A DNA stretch of 64,000 nt from Wenzhouxiangella sp. XN201 (GCF_011008905.1 NZ_JAAIVI010000017.1:682001-746000); one strand, 5' to 3'. Positions 19,382 through 28,177 are shown, numbered from the stretch's first letter. Numbers and translations: made by a program. The notes: generated by a model not told the origin, from the sequence alone.

Positions 19382-19463
19382 GAAACCGCAGATTTCGCAG
19401 ATGAACGCGGATTTTCAGTATTCCAATCACTAATCTGCGTTCATCTGCGTAATCTGCGGTTTC
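19382..19463. repeat. Inverted repeat with 10-bp units (CGCAGAT family)
   Basis: Two 31-base arms, 19382-19412 and 19433-19463, match in 29 of 31 positions when one is reversed, around a 20-base loop. Each arm holds three imperfect copies of a 10-base unit close to CGCAGATGAA. It lies between convergent yceI and the ferredoxin reductase gene, so it could also act as a transcript end. Confidence 0.85.
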
Positions 19464-19491
19464 AAAAAACACGCCGTGCACTAATGCCCCA

Positions 19492-20520
19492 TTAGTCGTC
19501 CGCGACGCCCAATCGCTTGTGCATGATCGGTGAGGTCGTCGTGTACTGCACGAACTGGCGCTGCTCAGGATAGACGTACTTCTGCACGCCGAAAGCCGCC
19601 AGGGCAGCTTCGTGAAAGCCCGACAGGATGAACTTCTTCTTGCCCGGGTAGGTGTTGACGTCGCCAATGGCGAATACGCCCTCGACCGAGGTCTGGAACT
19701 TCTCGGTGTCGACCGGAATCTGCTTTTTTTCCAGGTCAAGGCCCCATTCGGCGATCGGCCCCAGGTCGGGTGCCAGGCCCCAGAACACCAGAACCTCGTC
19801 GCCATCGACACTGAATTTATTGCGCTCGAGGTCCATCATGTCGAAGCGGATGCCGCCATCGTCCGTGCTCTCCGCTCGGGTGATGATGCCCTGGCGCTCG
19901 CGCACCTTGCCCTCGGCGGCGAGCGCGCGTACTTTCTCGGCCGAGGCGGCCGCGCCGCGGTACTCGTTGCGGCGGTGAATCAATTCCACGGATTCGGCGA
20001 TTTCGGCCAGGTCCATGGTCCAGTCCAGTGCCGAGTCGCCGCCGCCGAGAATCAGCAGGCGTTTGCCGCGAAATCGCTCGCGTTCGGTCACCCGGTAGTG
20101 AATTCGCCCGGCATCGAGCTCGTCGGTGCCCTTGGCCTTGAGCTTGCGCGGCTGGAAAGCGCCCAGCCCGGCGGCGATGATGACAGCGCCGGCATCGAAT
20201 TCGGTGCCGGCGGACGTGACGACCGTAAACCGTCCGTCATCACGCCTTTCAAACTTCTCCACGCGCTGCCCGAGATGGATGCCGGCATGGAAAGGCTCGA
20301 TCTGCTCTATCAGTTTATCAACCAGCTCCTGGGCACCGATCACCGGCCAGGCGGGGATGTCGTAAATGGGCTTTTCGGGGTAAAGCTCGGCGCACTGGCC
20401 GCCGACCTGCGGTAAGGAGTCGATCAGCTCGGCCTTCAGGCCCAGCAGGCCGAGTTCAAAGACCTGGAACAGGCCGACGGGGCCGGCGCCGACGATGACC
20501 GCATCGGTCTGGATGGACAT
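19492..20520 (-). CDS. Ferredoxin/flavodoxin-NADP+ reductase, thioredoxin-reductase-like type
   Basis: A 342-residue flavoprotein. The FAD-binding GAGPVGL near residue 9 and the NADPH-binding GGGDSALDW in the middle are both clear. It lacks the CxxC redox pair of thioredoxin reductase, and the QVGGQCAELYPEKPIYDIPAWP segment matches type-2 ferredoxin-NADP+ reductases. The start at 20520 (MSIQTDAVIVGAG) was chosen because ggaga lies 8 bases upstream; 12 extra codons are possible. It passes electrons between NADPH and ferredoxin or flavodoxin. Confidence 0.9.
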   Translation of the reverse strand: MSIQTDAVIVGAGPVGLFQVFELGLLGLKAELIDSLPQVGGQCAELYPEKPIYDIPAWPVIGAQELVDKLIEQIEPFHAGIHLGQRVEKFERRDDGRFTVVTSAGTEFDAGAVIIAAGLGAFQPRKLKAKGTDELDAGRIHYRVTERERFRGKRLLILGGGDSALDWTMDLAEIAESVELIHRRNEYRGAAASAEKVRALAAEGKVRERQGIITRAESTDDGGIRFDMMDLERNKFSVDGDEVLVFWGLAPDLGPIAEWGLDLEKKQIPVDTEKFQTSVEGVFAIGDVNTYPGKKKFILSGFHEAALAAFGVQKYVYPEQRQFVQYTTTSPIMHKRLGVADD

Positions 20521-20585
20521 GGGTGTCTCCGGAGACTTTGGGGTGGATTCATGCACGTGCTGCCTTATGATAACCGGGAGTCCGT

Positions 20586-20664
20586 GTTGGCTGGTTCGCT
20601 GGTTGGCTTGTCAGCTAGTTGAAACCACAACCAGCCAACCCGCAAACAATCGAACCAGCCAACC
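20586..20664. repeat. Inverted GGTTGGCT-family repeat upstream of ung
   Basis: The outer 13 bases of the two arms are perfectly complementary (GTTGGCTGGTTCG near 20586 and its reverse complement ending at 20664). Inside, both arms carry degenerate copies of the 8-base unit GGTTGGCT. It occupies the divergent spacer between the ferredoxin reductase and ung, ending 2 bases before the ung ATG. The same unit recurs at 49082 and 62697. Confidence 0.8.
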
Positions 20665-20666
20665 TT

Positions 20667-21350
20667 ATGCCAGAGCAACGCGACATCCAACTCCACCCCG
20701 AGTGGCTCGAAGTCCTGGGCGGTGAATTCGACCGCGACTACATGCAACGCCTGCGTGCTTTCCTGTTGGCGCGCAAGCAGGCCGGGGCGACCGTGTACCC
20801 GCCCGGGCCGCAGATCTTCAACGCACTGGATTCCACGCCGCTGTCGAGCGTGAAGGCTGTCATCCTCGGCCAGGACCCCTACCACGGCCCGGGCCAGGCA
20901 CACGGGCTGTGCTTTTCGGTTCAGAAAGGGGTCAGGCCACCGCCGTCGCTGGTCAATATCTTCAAGGAAATCGAGTCCGACCTGGGTTTGCCGGTACCGC
21001 CGCATGGCTGCCTGCAGGCCTGGGCCGACCGGGGGGTACTGCTGCTCAATGCCGTACTCACGGTCGAGCGCGGCAACGCCGGGGCGCATCAGGGCAAGGG
21101 CTGGGAACAGTTCACCGATGCCGTCGTTCAGGCCGTCAACGCGCGCTGCGAGAACGTCGTCTTCCTGCTCTGGGGCAGCCACGCCCAGAAAAAGGGCGCC
21201 GGCATCGACCGCAATCGCCATCTCGTGCTCAAGGCCCCGCACCCTTCGCCCTTGTCGGCCCACCGCGGCTTCTTTGGTTGCCGGCATTTCTCGAAGGCCA
21301 ACGAGTGGCTTCGGAGTCGGGGAGTGGAGCCGATCGACTGGCAGCTTTAG
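20667..21350 (+). CDS. ung: Uracil-DNA glycosylase
   Basis: A 227-residue family 1 enzyme. The catalytic water-activating Asp is in [18 protein letters not shown], and the Leu-loop is [21 protein letters not shown]. It removes uracil from DNA to start base-excision repair. The ATG at 20667 was chosen because the upstream codons are only translated repeat. No clear ribosome site is visible, since the repeat array ends 2 bases before the ATG. Confidence 0.95.
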   Translation: MPEQRDIQLHPEWLEVLGGEFDRDYMQRLRAFLLARKQAGATVYPPGPQIFNALDSTPLSSVKAVILGQDPYHGPGQAHGLCFSVQKGVRPPPSLVNIFKEIESDLGLPVPPHGCLQAWADRGVLLLNAVLTVERGNAGAHQGKGWEQFTDAVVQAVNARCENVVFLLWGSHAQKKGAGIDRNRHLVLKAPHPSPLSAHRGFFGCRHFSKANEWLRSRGVEPIDWQL

Positions 21351-21368
21351 GCGTGTTTGCGGGTGGTA

Positions 21369-21496
21369 TGCCTCACGCCAAGGCGCCAAGGTGCGAAGGT
21401 CGCCAAGAAAAACAGGTGGTTCAATCGGCTGGTGGCGGAAGTACGAACTGAAGGGTCGTGGCTAGTTAGATTCTTTTTCAAACTTGGCGTGAGGCA
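21369..21496. repeat. Inverted repeat element (ACGCCAAGG family)
   Basis: Terminal 14-base arms, 21369-21382 and 21483-21496, are perfectly inverted. The left arm continues with units near CGCCAAGG (period 8-9) for about 30 bases; the right arm appears shortened. It fills the spacer between convergent ung and the EamA transporter gene. Confidence 0.75.
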
Positions 21497-21519
21497 GAAG
21501 GAATCTGATTCCACGTTCA

Positions 21520-22413
21520 CTAACTAAGCTTTCTCCTCGAAGCGGAACGCAGCCCCAGATAGATGCCGACCAGGGCCAGGGCGATGCCGGTCAGCTGCCA
21601 GGCGTCCAGCCTGAGGCCGAAGATGAGGTAGTCCCACAGCACCGAGGAGGCCGGCTGGATGAGCAGCAGCAGCCCGACGATGCCGGCCGGGAGGAAGGGC
21701 ATGCCGCGCGTGATCGACAGCCAGCCCAGCACCTGGCAGACCACGCCCAGGCCGACCAGCGAGGCCAGTGCCTGCCAGGTCGGAATGTCGAATGAATTGC
21801 CCTCGAACAGATTGGCCAGCCCCAGGATCAGGCCACAGAACAGGGTCGACTGCAGCAGGCGCGCCTCGGGCCGGATATGGCCGTGGCGAATCTGGAAGCC
21901 CCTGAGACTGAGCAGGTAGAGCGCATAGGCCAGGGCGGTGAGCAGGCCGAGGATCACGCCCATGCGATAGTCCGGCGGCAGGTTGGCCCAGTCGCGGCCG
22001 AAAAGCAGCCACAGGCCGCCCATGGCCAGCCCCAGGCCCGAGGCGAAGCGCCAGCCGACGCGCTCGCGCAGCCAGAGCACGCCGATGGCGGTCAGCAGAA
22101 ACACCTGGAAATTGGCCAGCAGGGTCGAAAGTCCCGGGCCGATGTATTCGATGGCGCGGTGCCAGAACCAGATATCAGCAGCGAAGAAGGCGCCGATCAG
22201 CAAGGAGCCCGACCAGTTGTCGCGCCATCCGACGCGCATTTCCGGGCGCAGGGCCAGCAGGACGGCGAAGGCGAGCACACCGAAGACCATTCGGTAGAAA
22301 CCCGACGTGGTCGGCGGCATGCCGCTCAAGCGCGCGAAGATGGCCGCGAAGCTGAGCATGATGGCACCCGCCAGTACCAGCAGGGCGGCCTTGAGCGGCG
22401 AGGGCGCGTTCAT
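21520..22413 (-). CDS. EamA (DMT superfamily) transporter
   Basis: A 297-residue protein with about ten hydrophobic helices in two repeated EamA halves, as in metabolite exporters and nucleotide-sugar-like transporters. No substrate can be inferred. It overlaps the upstream ubiquinone hydroxylase gene by 4 bases and is the last gene of the pepP-ubiH-ubiI run, so it is probably cotranscribed with them. Confidence 0.85.
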   Translation of the reverse strand: MNAPSPLKAALLVLAGAIMLSFAAIFARLSGMPPTTSGFYRMVFGVLAFAVLLALRPEMRVGWRDNWSGSLLIGAFFAADIWFWHRAIEYIGPGLSTLLANFQVFLLTAIGVLWLRERVGWRFASGLGLAMGGLWLLFGRDWANLPPDYRMGVILGLLTALAYALYLLSLRGFQIRHGHIRPEARLLQSTLFCGLILGLANLFEGNSFDIPTWQALASLVGLGVVCQVLGWLSITRGMPFLPAGIVGLLLLIQPASSVLWDYLIFGLRLDAWQLTGIALALVGIYLGLRSASRRKLS

Positions 22414-23603
22414 CGGGCGCTGCGGGCGAGTTTCGGGCTGTCGCGGTCGAGGCCGCAGGCGTGTTCGACGAATGCTTCCCGCAGCGGCCAGAGTCGGCCG
22501 GCCACCGAAAAGCCCACGCCGGCCAGGGCACGCCCCGGACCGGCGCGGGTGAACTCGTTGATGGCGTGAATGCCGCCGGCCACCAGGCTGCCGCCGCTCA
22601 TGCGCCAGCGATCATAGTGCCGGAGAATGCGTGCCGGATCGTCATCGCCGGTCCAGTCGGCCAGCACCTCGGCCAGGGCGGCGGCGTCCATCAGGCCGAG
22701 ATTGAGGCCCTGGCCGGCCAGGGGATGGACATTGCGGGCGGCATCGCCTAACAGGACGAGGCGACCCGAGACCAGCCTCTTCGCCTGCCGTCGGATCAGG
22801 GGAAAGCCATAGCGACGTGTTGCTGAAGTGGCCTCACCGAAGGGGCTGTCCAGACAGCAGTTGAGTTCGGCCAGGAATGCGGCCTCGTCGAGGGCTGTCA
22901 GCTCGGCCACGCGCCGTTCGGGTTGCGACCACACGATCGAGGAGCGGCCGTCGGCCAGGGGCAGCAGGGCGAGCGGGCCGTGCTCGGTGAAACGCTGCCA
23001 GGCGATGCCGTCGTTGGGCCGCTCGGTGGCGACGTGGCAGACCAGCGCCTGCTGGTTGTAGTGCCACATTTCCGTTTCGATGCCGGCCATCTGCCGAAGC
23101 CGGCTGCGGGCGCCGTCGGCGGCGACCAGCAATCGGGCACGCAGGGTCTTGCCGTCGTCGCGTTCAATGCGGACGTGATCTTCGCGCTGGCTGAAGTCTT
23201 TCACGCCGGCGGGCGCGATCAGCTCGACGCCGTCGACTCCGGCCAGTGCCTGCCAGGCGCAGGCCTGCAGCCAGGGCACTTCGACGATCCAGCCCAGTTG
23301 CGCCAGGCCGTGCTCGGAGGCCCGAAAGACGATTTCGCCGCCATCGGCGTGAACCTGCATACGATCGTAGGGACCCAGGCGTTCGGCCGGGAGGCGTTCC
23401 CAGGCGCCGGCGGCATCCAGCGCCGCGGCTGAACCGGGTGCGATGGCGACCACGCGCGGGTCGAAGTCCGAGCTGGGGTCGAGATCCTTCGGCCGCTGGC
23501 GATCGATCAATGCGACGCGATGCCCCGACTGTGCCAGCAGGGCGGCTGCCGTGGCACCGGCAACCCCGCCGCCGGCGATGACGATGTCGTGGTCGATTCT
23601 CAT
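22410..23603 (-). CDS. ubiI: UbiH/UbiI/VisC-family FAD-dependent hydroxylase
   Basis: A 397-residue flavoprotein monooxygenase. It shows the N-terminal dinucleotide fold (IVIAGGGVAGATAAALL), the DG motif (VAADGARSRLRQ) and the C-terminal GDAARNVHPLAGQGLNLGLMD. This group hydroxylates the benzoquinone ring during ubiquinone synthesis. By gene order (pepP, ubiH, this gene, as in E. coli pepP-ubiH-visC) the C5 hydroxylase UbiI is the best assignment, but sequence alone does not exclude UbiF. It overlaps both neighbours by 4 bases. Confidence 0.85.
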   Translation of the reverse strand: MRIDHDIVIAGGGVAGATAAALLAQSGHRVALIDRQRPKDLDPSSDFDPRVVAIAPGSAAALDAAGAWERLPAERLGPYDRMQVHADGGEIVFRASEHGLAQLGWIVEVPWLQACAWQALAGVDGVELIAPAGVKDFSQREDHVRIERDDGKTLRARLLVAADGARSRLRQMAGIETEMWHYNQQALVCHVATERPNDGIAWQRFTEHGPLALLPLADGRSSIVWSQPERRVAELTALDEAAFLAELNCCLDSPFGEATSATRRYGFPLIRRQAKRLVSGRLVLLGDAARNVHPLAGQGLNLGLMDAAALAEVLADWTGDDDPARILRHYDRWRMSGGSLVAGGIHAINEFTRAGPGRALAGVGFSVAGRLWPLREAFVEHACGLDRDSPKLARSAR

Positions 23604-24793
23604 CGAACGCGCTCCACCGCCAGCGAACTGACCGGCTCGCGAAAGCCCATGGCCGCACGAACCAGGCGTCGCGACAGCGCGGGTATAGCGGCGTGGGCGA
23701 ACAGGCCCAGACCGGTGCCCAGGCGGATGATCGAGGCGGGGTTGGAAAAAGCCCGCGCCAGGGTGTCGGTGTAACGCACGGTTGCCGCTTGATCGGATTG
23801 ACGGTCGGCGTACCAGGCCGACAGCACGTTGTGGTGACCGGGGTCGTCGGCCTGCCCGGCATGATCGATCAGGGCGGCGACATCGCGCAGGCCCAGGTTG
23901 AAGCCCTGGGCCGAGACCGGGTGAATCGTATTGGCGGCATTGCCGACCAGGGCCACGCGCCGGCCCAGCGGACGGGGCGTGCGGGTGAGCGCCAGCGGGT
24001 AACTCACGCGCTTGCCGGGCGAAGCGAAACCGCCGGGTGTGTGGCCGCTACGCAACTCGAGCTTCTCGAGCAGTGCCCCGTTGTCCAGCGCCAGTGCGGA
24101 ATCAATCTGCTCGCTGGTATCGATCCAGACCACGCCCAGACGGTCCTGTGGCTGGGGCAGTAAGGCTAGCGGGCCGGTCGTCGTGAAACGCTCCCAGGCG
24201 GTATCGGCCGCCCGGTCGGGGCAGCTGACGTTGAAAATCATGGCCGACTGGCCGTAGTCGTGGTGTTGACTCTCGATGCCGGCCAGGCGGCGGACCGTGG
24301 AGTTGGTGCCGTCCGAGCCGACCAGCAACCGCCCCCGGAGCCGTTTGCCGCTGTCGAGTTGGATATCGATCTGTTCGTCACCGGCGGTAATGCGCGCCAA
24401 TCGCTCGGGGCAGAACGACTCGATGCCGTCGAGGGTCTCGAGCCGTCGTAGCATGGCGGCGCCCAGCTCGCGCGCGACCACCACGGCGCCGAAGCGGTCG
24501 CAGCCGTGCTCCTCGGCCCTGAGCGACAGGTGCCCGGGCGCGCCGGCGCGGCTGATTTCGATGCGCTTGAGCGGGCAGGCCGTGAGGCTTTCGTCGAGGA
24601 TGCCGAGGTTGGACAGAATATTGAGTGAGGCGGCGTTGATCACCAGGGTGCGGTCGTCAAAGCTCGGTCGTGCGTCGGTTTTCGGCGCGAAAGCCTCGAT
24701 CAGTGCGATGCGCCGGCCGGCCTGGGCCAGCCCGATCGCCAGGGCCGATCCGGCCAGCCCCCCGCCAACGATAACGACGTCGAAGTCGGTCAT
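23600..24793 (-). CDS. ubiH: 2-octaprenyl-6-methoxyphenol hydroxylase
   Basis: A 397-residue FAD monooxygenase, paralogous to the gene after it. GGGLAGSALAIGLAQAG, the DG motif (LVGSDGTNSTVRRLAG) and GNAANTIHPVSAQGFNLGLRD are present. It carries out one of the ring hydroxylations of ubiquinone synthesis. The position directly after pepP matches the conserved ygfB-pepP-ubiH order. It overlaps pepP by 4 bases. Confidence 0.88.
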   Translation of the reverse strand: MTDFDVVIVGGGLAGSALAIGLAQAGRRIALIEAFAPKTDARPSFDDRTLVINAASLNILSNLGILDESLTACPLKRIEISRAGAPGHLSLRAEEHGCDRFGAVVVARELGAAMLRRLETLDGIESFCPERLARITAGDEQIDIQLDSGKRLRGRLLVGSDGTNSTVRRLAGIESQHHDYGQSAMIFNVSCPDRAADTAWERFTTTGPLALLPQPQDRLGVVWIDTSEQIDSALALDNGALLEKLELRSGHTPGGFASPGKRVSYPLALTRTPRPLGRRVALVGNAANTIHPVSAQGFNLGLRDVAALIDHAGQADDPGHHNVLSAWYADRQSDQAATVRYTDTLARAFSNPASIIRLGTGLGLFAHAAIPALSRRLVRAAMGFREPVSSLAVERVR

Positions 24794-26091
24794 GACCGCA
24801 TGAGCGCCTCGATTTCGTCCGGGTCGGTGGGCACGCCCGAGGTCAGGTTTTCCGGCTCGTCGTCGGTCACTCGAATATCGTCTTCGATGCGGATGCCGAT
24901 ATTGCGGAAATACTCGGGAATGTCTTCGCCGGCGTCGACATAGAGCCCCGGCTCGACGGTCGTGACCATGTTCTTCTCGAGCACACGCGACTGCTCGTCG
25001 ATGCGGTAGTCGCCCACATCGTGCACGTCCAGGCCCAGCCAGTGGCCGGTCTTGTGCATGTAGAAGCGGCGAAAGTGTTCCTGTGACAGGTTTTCGTCCA
25101 GGCTTCCCTGAAGCAATCCCAGGTCGATCAGGCCTTGGGTCAATGCCTCCACGGCAGCCTCGTGAAAGGCCTCGAAGGGCTTGCCCGGTCGGACCTGGTC
25201 GATGGCTGCGTGCTGGGCGGCGAGTACGACCTCGTAGAGATCACGCTGTGGGCCCGAAAATCGTCCGTTAACGGGGAAAGTGCGCGAAATATCGGCGGCG
25301 TAGCCCTGGAATTCGCAGCCGGCGTCGATCAAAAGCAGGCCGTCGTCGGGCAGCGGCTGGTCGTTGGCGATGTAGTGCAGTACGCAGGCGTTCGCACCGC
25401 CGGCGACGATCGGCAGGTAGGCAGGCGGGCAGCCATTGCGAGTGTATTCATGGAAAAGCTCGGCCGTGATCACGGCCTCGTTGGTACCGGGTCCGGCGGC
25501 CTGCATGGCCCGCCTCATGGCTGCGGCCGAGACTTTCGCGGCCCGGCGCATGGCGCGAATCTCGTCGCGCGACTTGACCAGGCGCTGCTCGTGCAACAGC
25601 GGTTCGAGCGAGACGATTTCGCCCGGACCGTGGCTGTCGCGGCTTTCAGCGCGCAGGCGATTGCGCCAGTCGATGATGCGCCGATCGAGTTGCGCGTCCT
25701 TGCCCACCAGATGGTAAATGTGCCGGCAGCGCTCCATCAGGCCTGGCAGGATCTCGTCGAGATCGCCGATCGGGAACGCATCGTCCATGCCGAGCTGGTT
25801 GATCGCGCCTTCCAGACCCAGGCGCGGACCATCCCAGCGCTCGCGATCGGGGTCGCGTTCGCGCAGGAACAGGATCTGCTCGCCACTATCTCGGCCACGC
25901 CGCAGCGCCAGCACGGCCTCGGGCTCGGACAAGCCGGTCAGATAGAGGAAGTCGCTGTCCTGGCGGTAGGGATAGTGGCTGTCGCCGTTGCGCAGTTTCT
26001 CCGGCGCGGCGGCCAGAACGATCAGGCTTTCATCGCCGGCTTCGGTCATCAGGCGCTGCCGTCGCCGGGCGAATTCATCCGGGCTGATCAT
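24790..26091 (-). CDS. pepP: Xaa-Pro aminopeptidase P
   Basis: A 433-residue creatinase-fold peptidase. The dinuclear metal ligands are visible: DAG...ADISRTFP, HKTGHWLGLDVHDVG, TVEPGLY and RIEDDIRVTD. The N-terminal domain (YPYRQDSDFLYLTGLSEPEAVL) matches AMP_N. It removes N-terminal residues preceding proline. It begins 14 bp after the ygfB-family gene ends and overlaps ubiH by 4 bases, one conserved cluster. Confidence 0.94.
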   Translation of the reverse strand: MISPDEFARRRQRLMTEAGDESLIVLAAAPEKLRNGDSHYPYRQDSDFLYLTGLSEPEAVLALRRGRDSGEQILFLRERDPDRERWDGPRLGLEGAINQLGMDDAFPIGDLDEILPGLMERCRHIYHLVGKDAQLDRRIIDWRNRLRAESRDSHGPGEIVSLEPLLHEQRLVKSRDEIRAMRRAAKVSAAAMRRAMQAAGPGTNEAVITAELFHEYTRNGCPPAYLPIVAGGANACVLHYIANDQPLPDDGLLLIDAGCEFQGYAADISRTFPVNGRFSGPQRDLYEVVLAAQHAAIDQVRPGKPFEAFHEAAVEALTQGLIDLGLLQGSLDENLSQEHFRRFYMHKTGHWLGLDVHDVGDYRIDEQSRVLEKNMVTTVEPGLYVDAGEDIPEYFRNIGIRIEDDIRVTDDEPENLTSGVPTDPDEIEALMRS

Positions 26092-26105
26092 CGGCGCTGT
26101 CGTGC

Positions 26106-26645
26106 TCAGGGTCGGGTGGTGCCGGCCAGGGATTCCTCGCGCAGCATCAGGACGGCCACGCGCACGAATTCGACCAGTTCGATGTAGGCCCCTTCCTCGG
26201 CCTCCTGGTCCGATTCAGAATCGGTGGCAGCCCGGGCGATTTGTTCGAGCATGCGCAGGGCATCAGAGGCCTCCTCGGAGCGGATGGTCGGCGAAGCGGC
26301 ACCGAATCCGGTCAGAAATCCCGAGCACCAGTGGGCCAGGCAGCGTGTGCGCTCTTCCAGTGGCCGGTCCTCGGTCGGCAGCAGCAGGCGGAAATCCATG
26401 TCGGCCGAGGACAGTTCGTTGCGCAACACGCCCAGGGCCGGACCGAGCTGATCCAGAATCCGTTCAGACGTCCAGTCACCGACCTGCAGGGCGGCGAGGT
26501 GGGTCGCCAGTTCCCGGTCCTCCTGTCCGGGTCGGGCGCAGAGCAGGCCGGTAACCACCGCGTGCGTTTCGGCGACTGTCTCCGGGGTGTTGTCGGCGGC
26601 CAGAGCCAGCAGCCAGGCCAGCTTGGATTCCTGTTCGGTCGTCAT
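26106..26645 (-). CDS. ygfB: UPF0149 (YgfB/YecA-like) family protein
   Basis: A 179-residue acidic, helical protein. The segment HWCSGFLTGFG followed by Glu-rich helices and an EEGAYIELVEFVRVAVLML tail is characteristic of UPF0149. Its biochemical role is poorly defined. The position, divergent from zapA and ahead of pepP-ubiH, matches ygfB in E. coli and strongly supports the call. Confidence 0.85.
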   Translation of the reverse strand: MTTEQESKLAWLLALAADNTPETVAETHAVVTGLLCARPGQEDRELATHLAALQVGDWTSERILDQLGPALGVLRNELSSADMDFRLLLPTEDRPLEERTRCLAHWCSGFLTGFGAASPTIRSEEASDALRMLEQIARAATDSESDQEAEEGAYIELVEFVRVAVLMLREESLAGTTRP

Positions 26646-26708
26646 GCAGTTTCCTGCGCTTTTCCAAGCTGCTCAGTTTATCACCGGGACGCCCCTCAAC
26701 GAGGGTAG

Positions 26709-26737
26709 TTGTTAAGTGGCTTGTCAGGTTCTATGAT
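26709..26737 (+). promoter_or_regulatory. Predicted sigma-70 promoter for the zapB-like - zapA operon
   Basis: TTGTTA and TATGAT are separated by 17 bp. Transcription would begin near 26744, about 27 bases before the ATG at 26771, with a ggggac ribosome site in the leader. Confidence 0.6.
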
Positions 26738-26770
26738 TAAGCCCTTGTAAATACTCAAATCGGGGACATC

Positions 26771-26995
26771 ATGGACTCGCTGGAGCAGACAACCCGCAGC
26801 CTTGACCGGCTCGAGCAGCGCGTCAAGGAGCTGTTCGACCGCGTCGAACGGCTCGAGGACGAGAACAATTCCCTGCGCGCGCGGCAGGAATCATTGGTCG
26901 CCGAGCGGGCGACGCTGGTGCAGCGCAACGAGGAGGCCCGGACACGGGTCGAGGCCATGATCGAGCGCCTCAAGGCGCTGGAGAACGCAGGATAG
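26771..26995 (+). CDS. TIGR02449-type small coiled-coil protein (ZapB-like)
   Basis: A 74-residue protein that is almost entirely heptad-patterned coiled coil (LEQRVKELFDRVERLEDENNSL and onward). It fits the short coiled-coil family (TIGR02449) found immediately upstream of zapA in many gammaproteobacteria. A role with the FtsZ ring is inferred from position and from resemblance to ZapB; no catalytic feature exists. It ends 4 bases before zapA. Confidence 0.8.
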   Translation: MDSLEQTTRSLDRLEQRVKELFDRVERLEDENNSLRARQESLVAERATLVQRNEEARTRVEAMIERLKALENAG

Positions 26996-26999
26996 CCCC

Positions 27000-27299
27000 A
27001 TGAGTGAGTCACCCGAACCGGTAACCGTGCGCATCGTTGACCGCGAGTATCGCGTGATGTGCACACCCGACCAGCGTCGCACTCTGATGGAGTCGGCGCT
27101 GTTTCTCGATCAGCAGATGCGCGAGATTCGCGATTCCGGCAAGGTCTCTTCGATGGACAAGATTGCCGTCATGGCGGCGCTCAACCTGGCCGAGGAAGTC
27201 CTCAGGCTGCGTCAGAATGTGCTCGACCGGCGTGACAAGGTGGACGCGCGAGTGCGCGATCTGGCTGATCGGCTTGATCGGGCTCTGGAGCAGGACTAG
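27000..27299 (+). CDS. zapA: Cell division protein ZapA
   Basis: A 99-residue protein with the ZapA globular head (VTVRIVDREYRVMCTPDQRRTL) and a C-terminal coiled coil. ZapA crosslinks FtsZ filaments at midcell. Downstream is 6S RNA, the conserved zapA-ssrS-fau arrangement of gammaproteobacteria. Confidence 0.92.
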   Translation: MSESPEPVTVRIVDREYRVMCTPDQRRTLMESALFLDQQMREIRDSGKVSSMDKIAVMAALNLAEEVLRLRQNVLDRRDKVDARVRDLADRLDRALEQD

Positions 27300-27302
27300 A
27301 CT
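27274..27302 (+). promoter_or_regulatory. Predicted sigma-70 promoter of 6S RNA
   Basis: TTGATC and TAGACT are 17 bp apart, overlapping the last codons of zapA. The start of transcription would be near 27309, exactly where the 6S RNA terminal stem begins. Confidence 0.55.
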
Positions 27303-27309
27303 GGGAGTC

Positions 27310-27498
27310 AGGCGCTCTCTGCGGTGTTCGCCAGCAGGAACGTAATATGCCTTGTCCCTAATGAATGACCTCGGGATGGCGACTTTCCGGCTGGTGTGCA
27401 GTCCGCCAAAGGCGAATTGCCTGAAGGCTGGAAGAGCCAACCCACCTGAACCTTCGGTTCAAGGTCACCGACCTGCAGCGGCACAGGCGGAGAGCGCC
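27310..27498 (+). ncRNA. ssrS: 6S RNA
   Basis: The 237-bp zapA-fau spacer holds a transcript of about 189 bases. Its ends pair (ggcgctctct near 27311 with agagcgcc ending 27498). Near the 3' end, cacctgaaccttcggttc followed by aaggtcaccg and acctgcagcggc closely resembles the same part of E. coli 6S RNA. 6S RNA mimics an open promoter and sequesters sigma-70 RNA polymerase in stationary phase. Both position and sequence support the call; exact ends are estimated. Confidence 0.9.
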
Positions 27499-27536
27499 GC
27501 TCCTGATCCCACCCCGGAGTCGATCGTTTCCGATTG

Positions 27537-28130
27537 ATGTCTTCCGAAAACGGCCCACCCCGCAGCAAGGCCGAGTTGCGTCAGCACCTGATCGAGCGGC
27601 GCCGTACGCTGCCGCCCACGGTTCGAAGGTCCAGCGATGTCGCCATTGCGCAGGGCGTCGCCCAGTTGTGCGGACAGACGCGCTGTCAGCGCTTGGCAGC
27701 CTTCGTGGCTCACGGTGGTGAACCGGATCTGATGCCGGCCCTGGCGAACTTTCACGAAATCGGACACGAGGTCTTTCTGCCGGTGGTTCGCGATCGGCAC
27801 ATGCATTTCCGCCGTTGGCAGCCAGATGACGACATGGTGCCCAATCAATTCGGCATTCCAGAGCCTGTCGATGGCGAAAGTGTTGAACCCATGGCGCTCG
27901 AACTGGTGCTACTGCCGCTGGTCGGATTCGCGCCCGATGGGGCCCGCCTGGGTATGGGCGCCGGCTTCTACGACCGCGCCTTCGCATTTCGTCGCGAACG
28001 CATCGGTCGGCTGCCGCGGCTGGTCGGTGTGGCCTATTCGGTCCAGGAGGTCAATGCCCTGCCAATCGATGACTGGGACATCCCCCTCGACGGCGTCGTG
28101 ACCGAGCGAGGCCTGCAATGGTTCAAGTAA
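27537..28130 (+). CDS. fau: 5-formyltetrahydrofolate cyclo-ligase
   Basis: A 197-residue protein. The substrate and ATP segments VLLPLVGFAPDGARLGMGAGFYDRAFAF are the family signature; an N-terminal RSKAELRQHLIERRRTLPP helix is also typical. It converts 5-formyl-THF to 5,10-methenyl-THF with ATP. The ATG at 27537 was preferred to a TTG one codon earlier. Its place after 6S RNA is conserved (E. coli ygfA). Confidence 0.93.
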   Translation: MSSENGPPRSKAELRQHLIERRRTLPPTVRRSSDVAIAQGVAQLCGQTRCQRLAAFVAHGGEPDLMPALANFHEIGHEVFLPVVRDRHMHFRRWQPDDDMVPNQFGIPEPVDGESVEPMALELVLLPLVGFAPDGARLGMGAGFYDRAFAFRRERIGRLPRLVGVAYSVQEVNALPIDDWDIPLDGVVTERGLQWFK

Positions 28131-28177
28131 ACTTCACAGCCAACGCCTGACACTTCACATTTCACACTTCAAACTCA
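28131..28177. repeat. Short CACTTCA-type degenerate repeat
   Basis: The 51-bp spacer between fau and the EVE gene holds four or five imperfect copies of (C)ACTTCACA. It has no open frame and no obvious hairpin. Confidence 0.5.
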
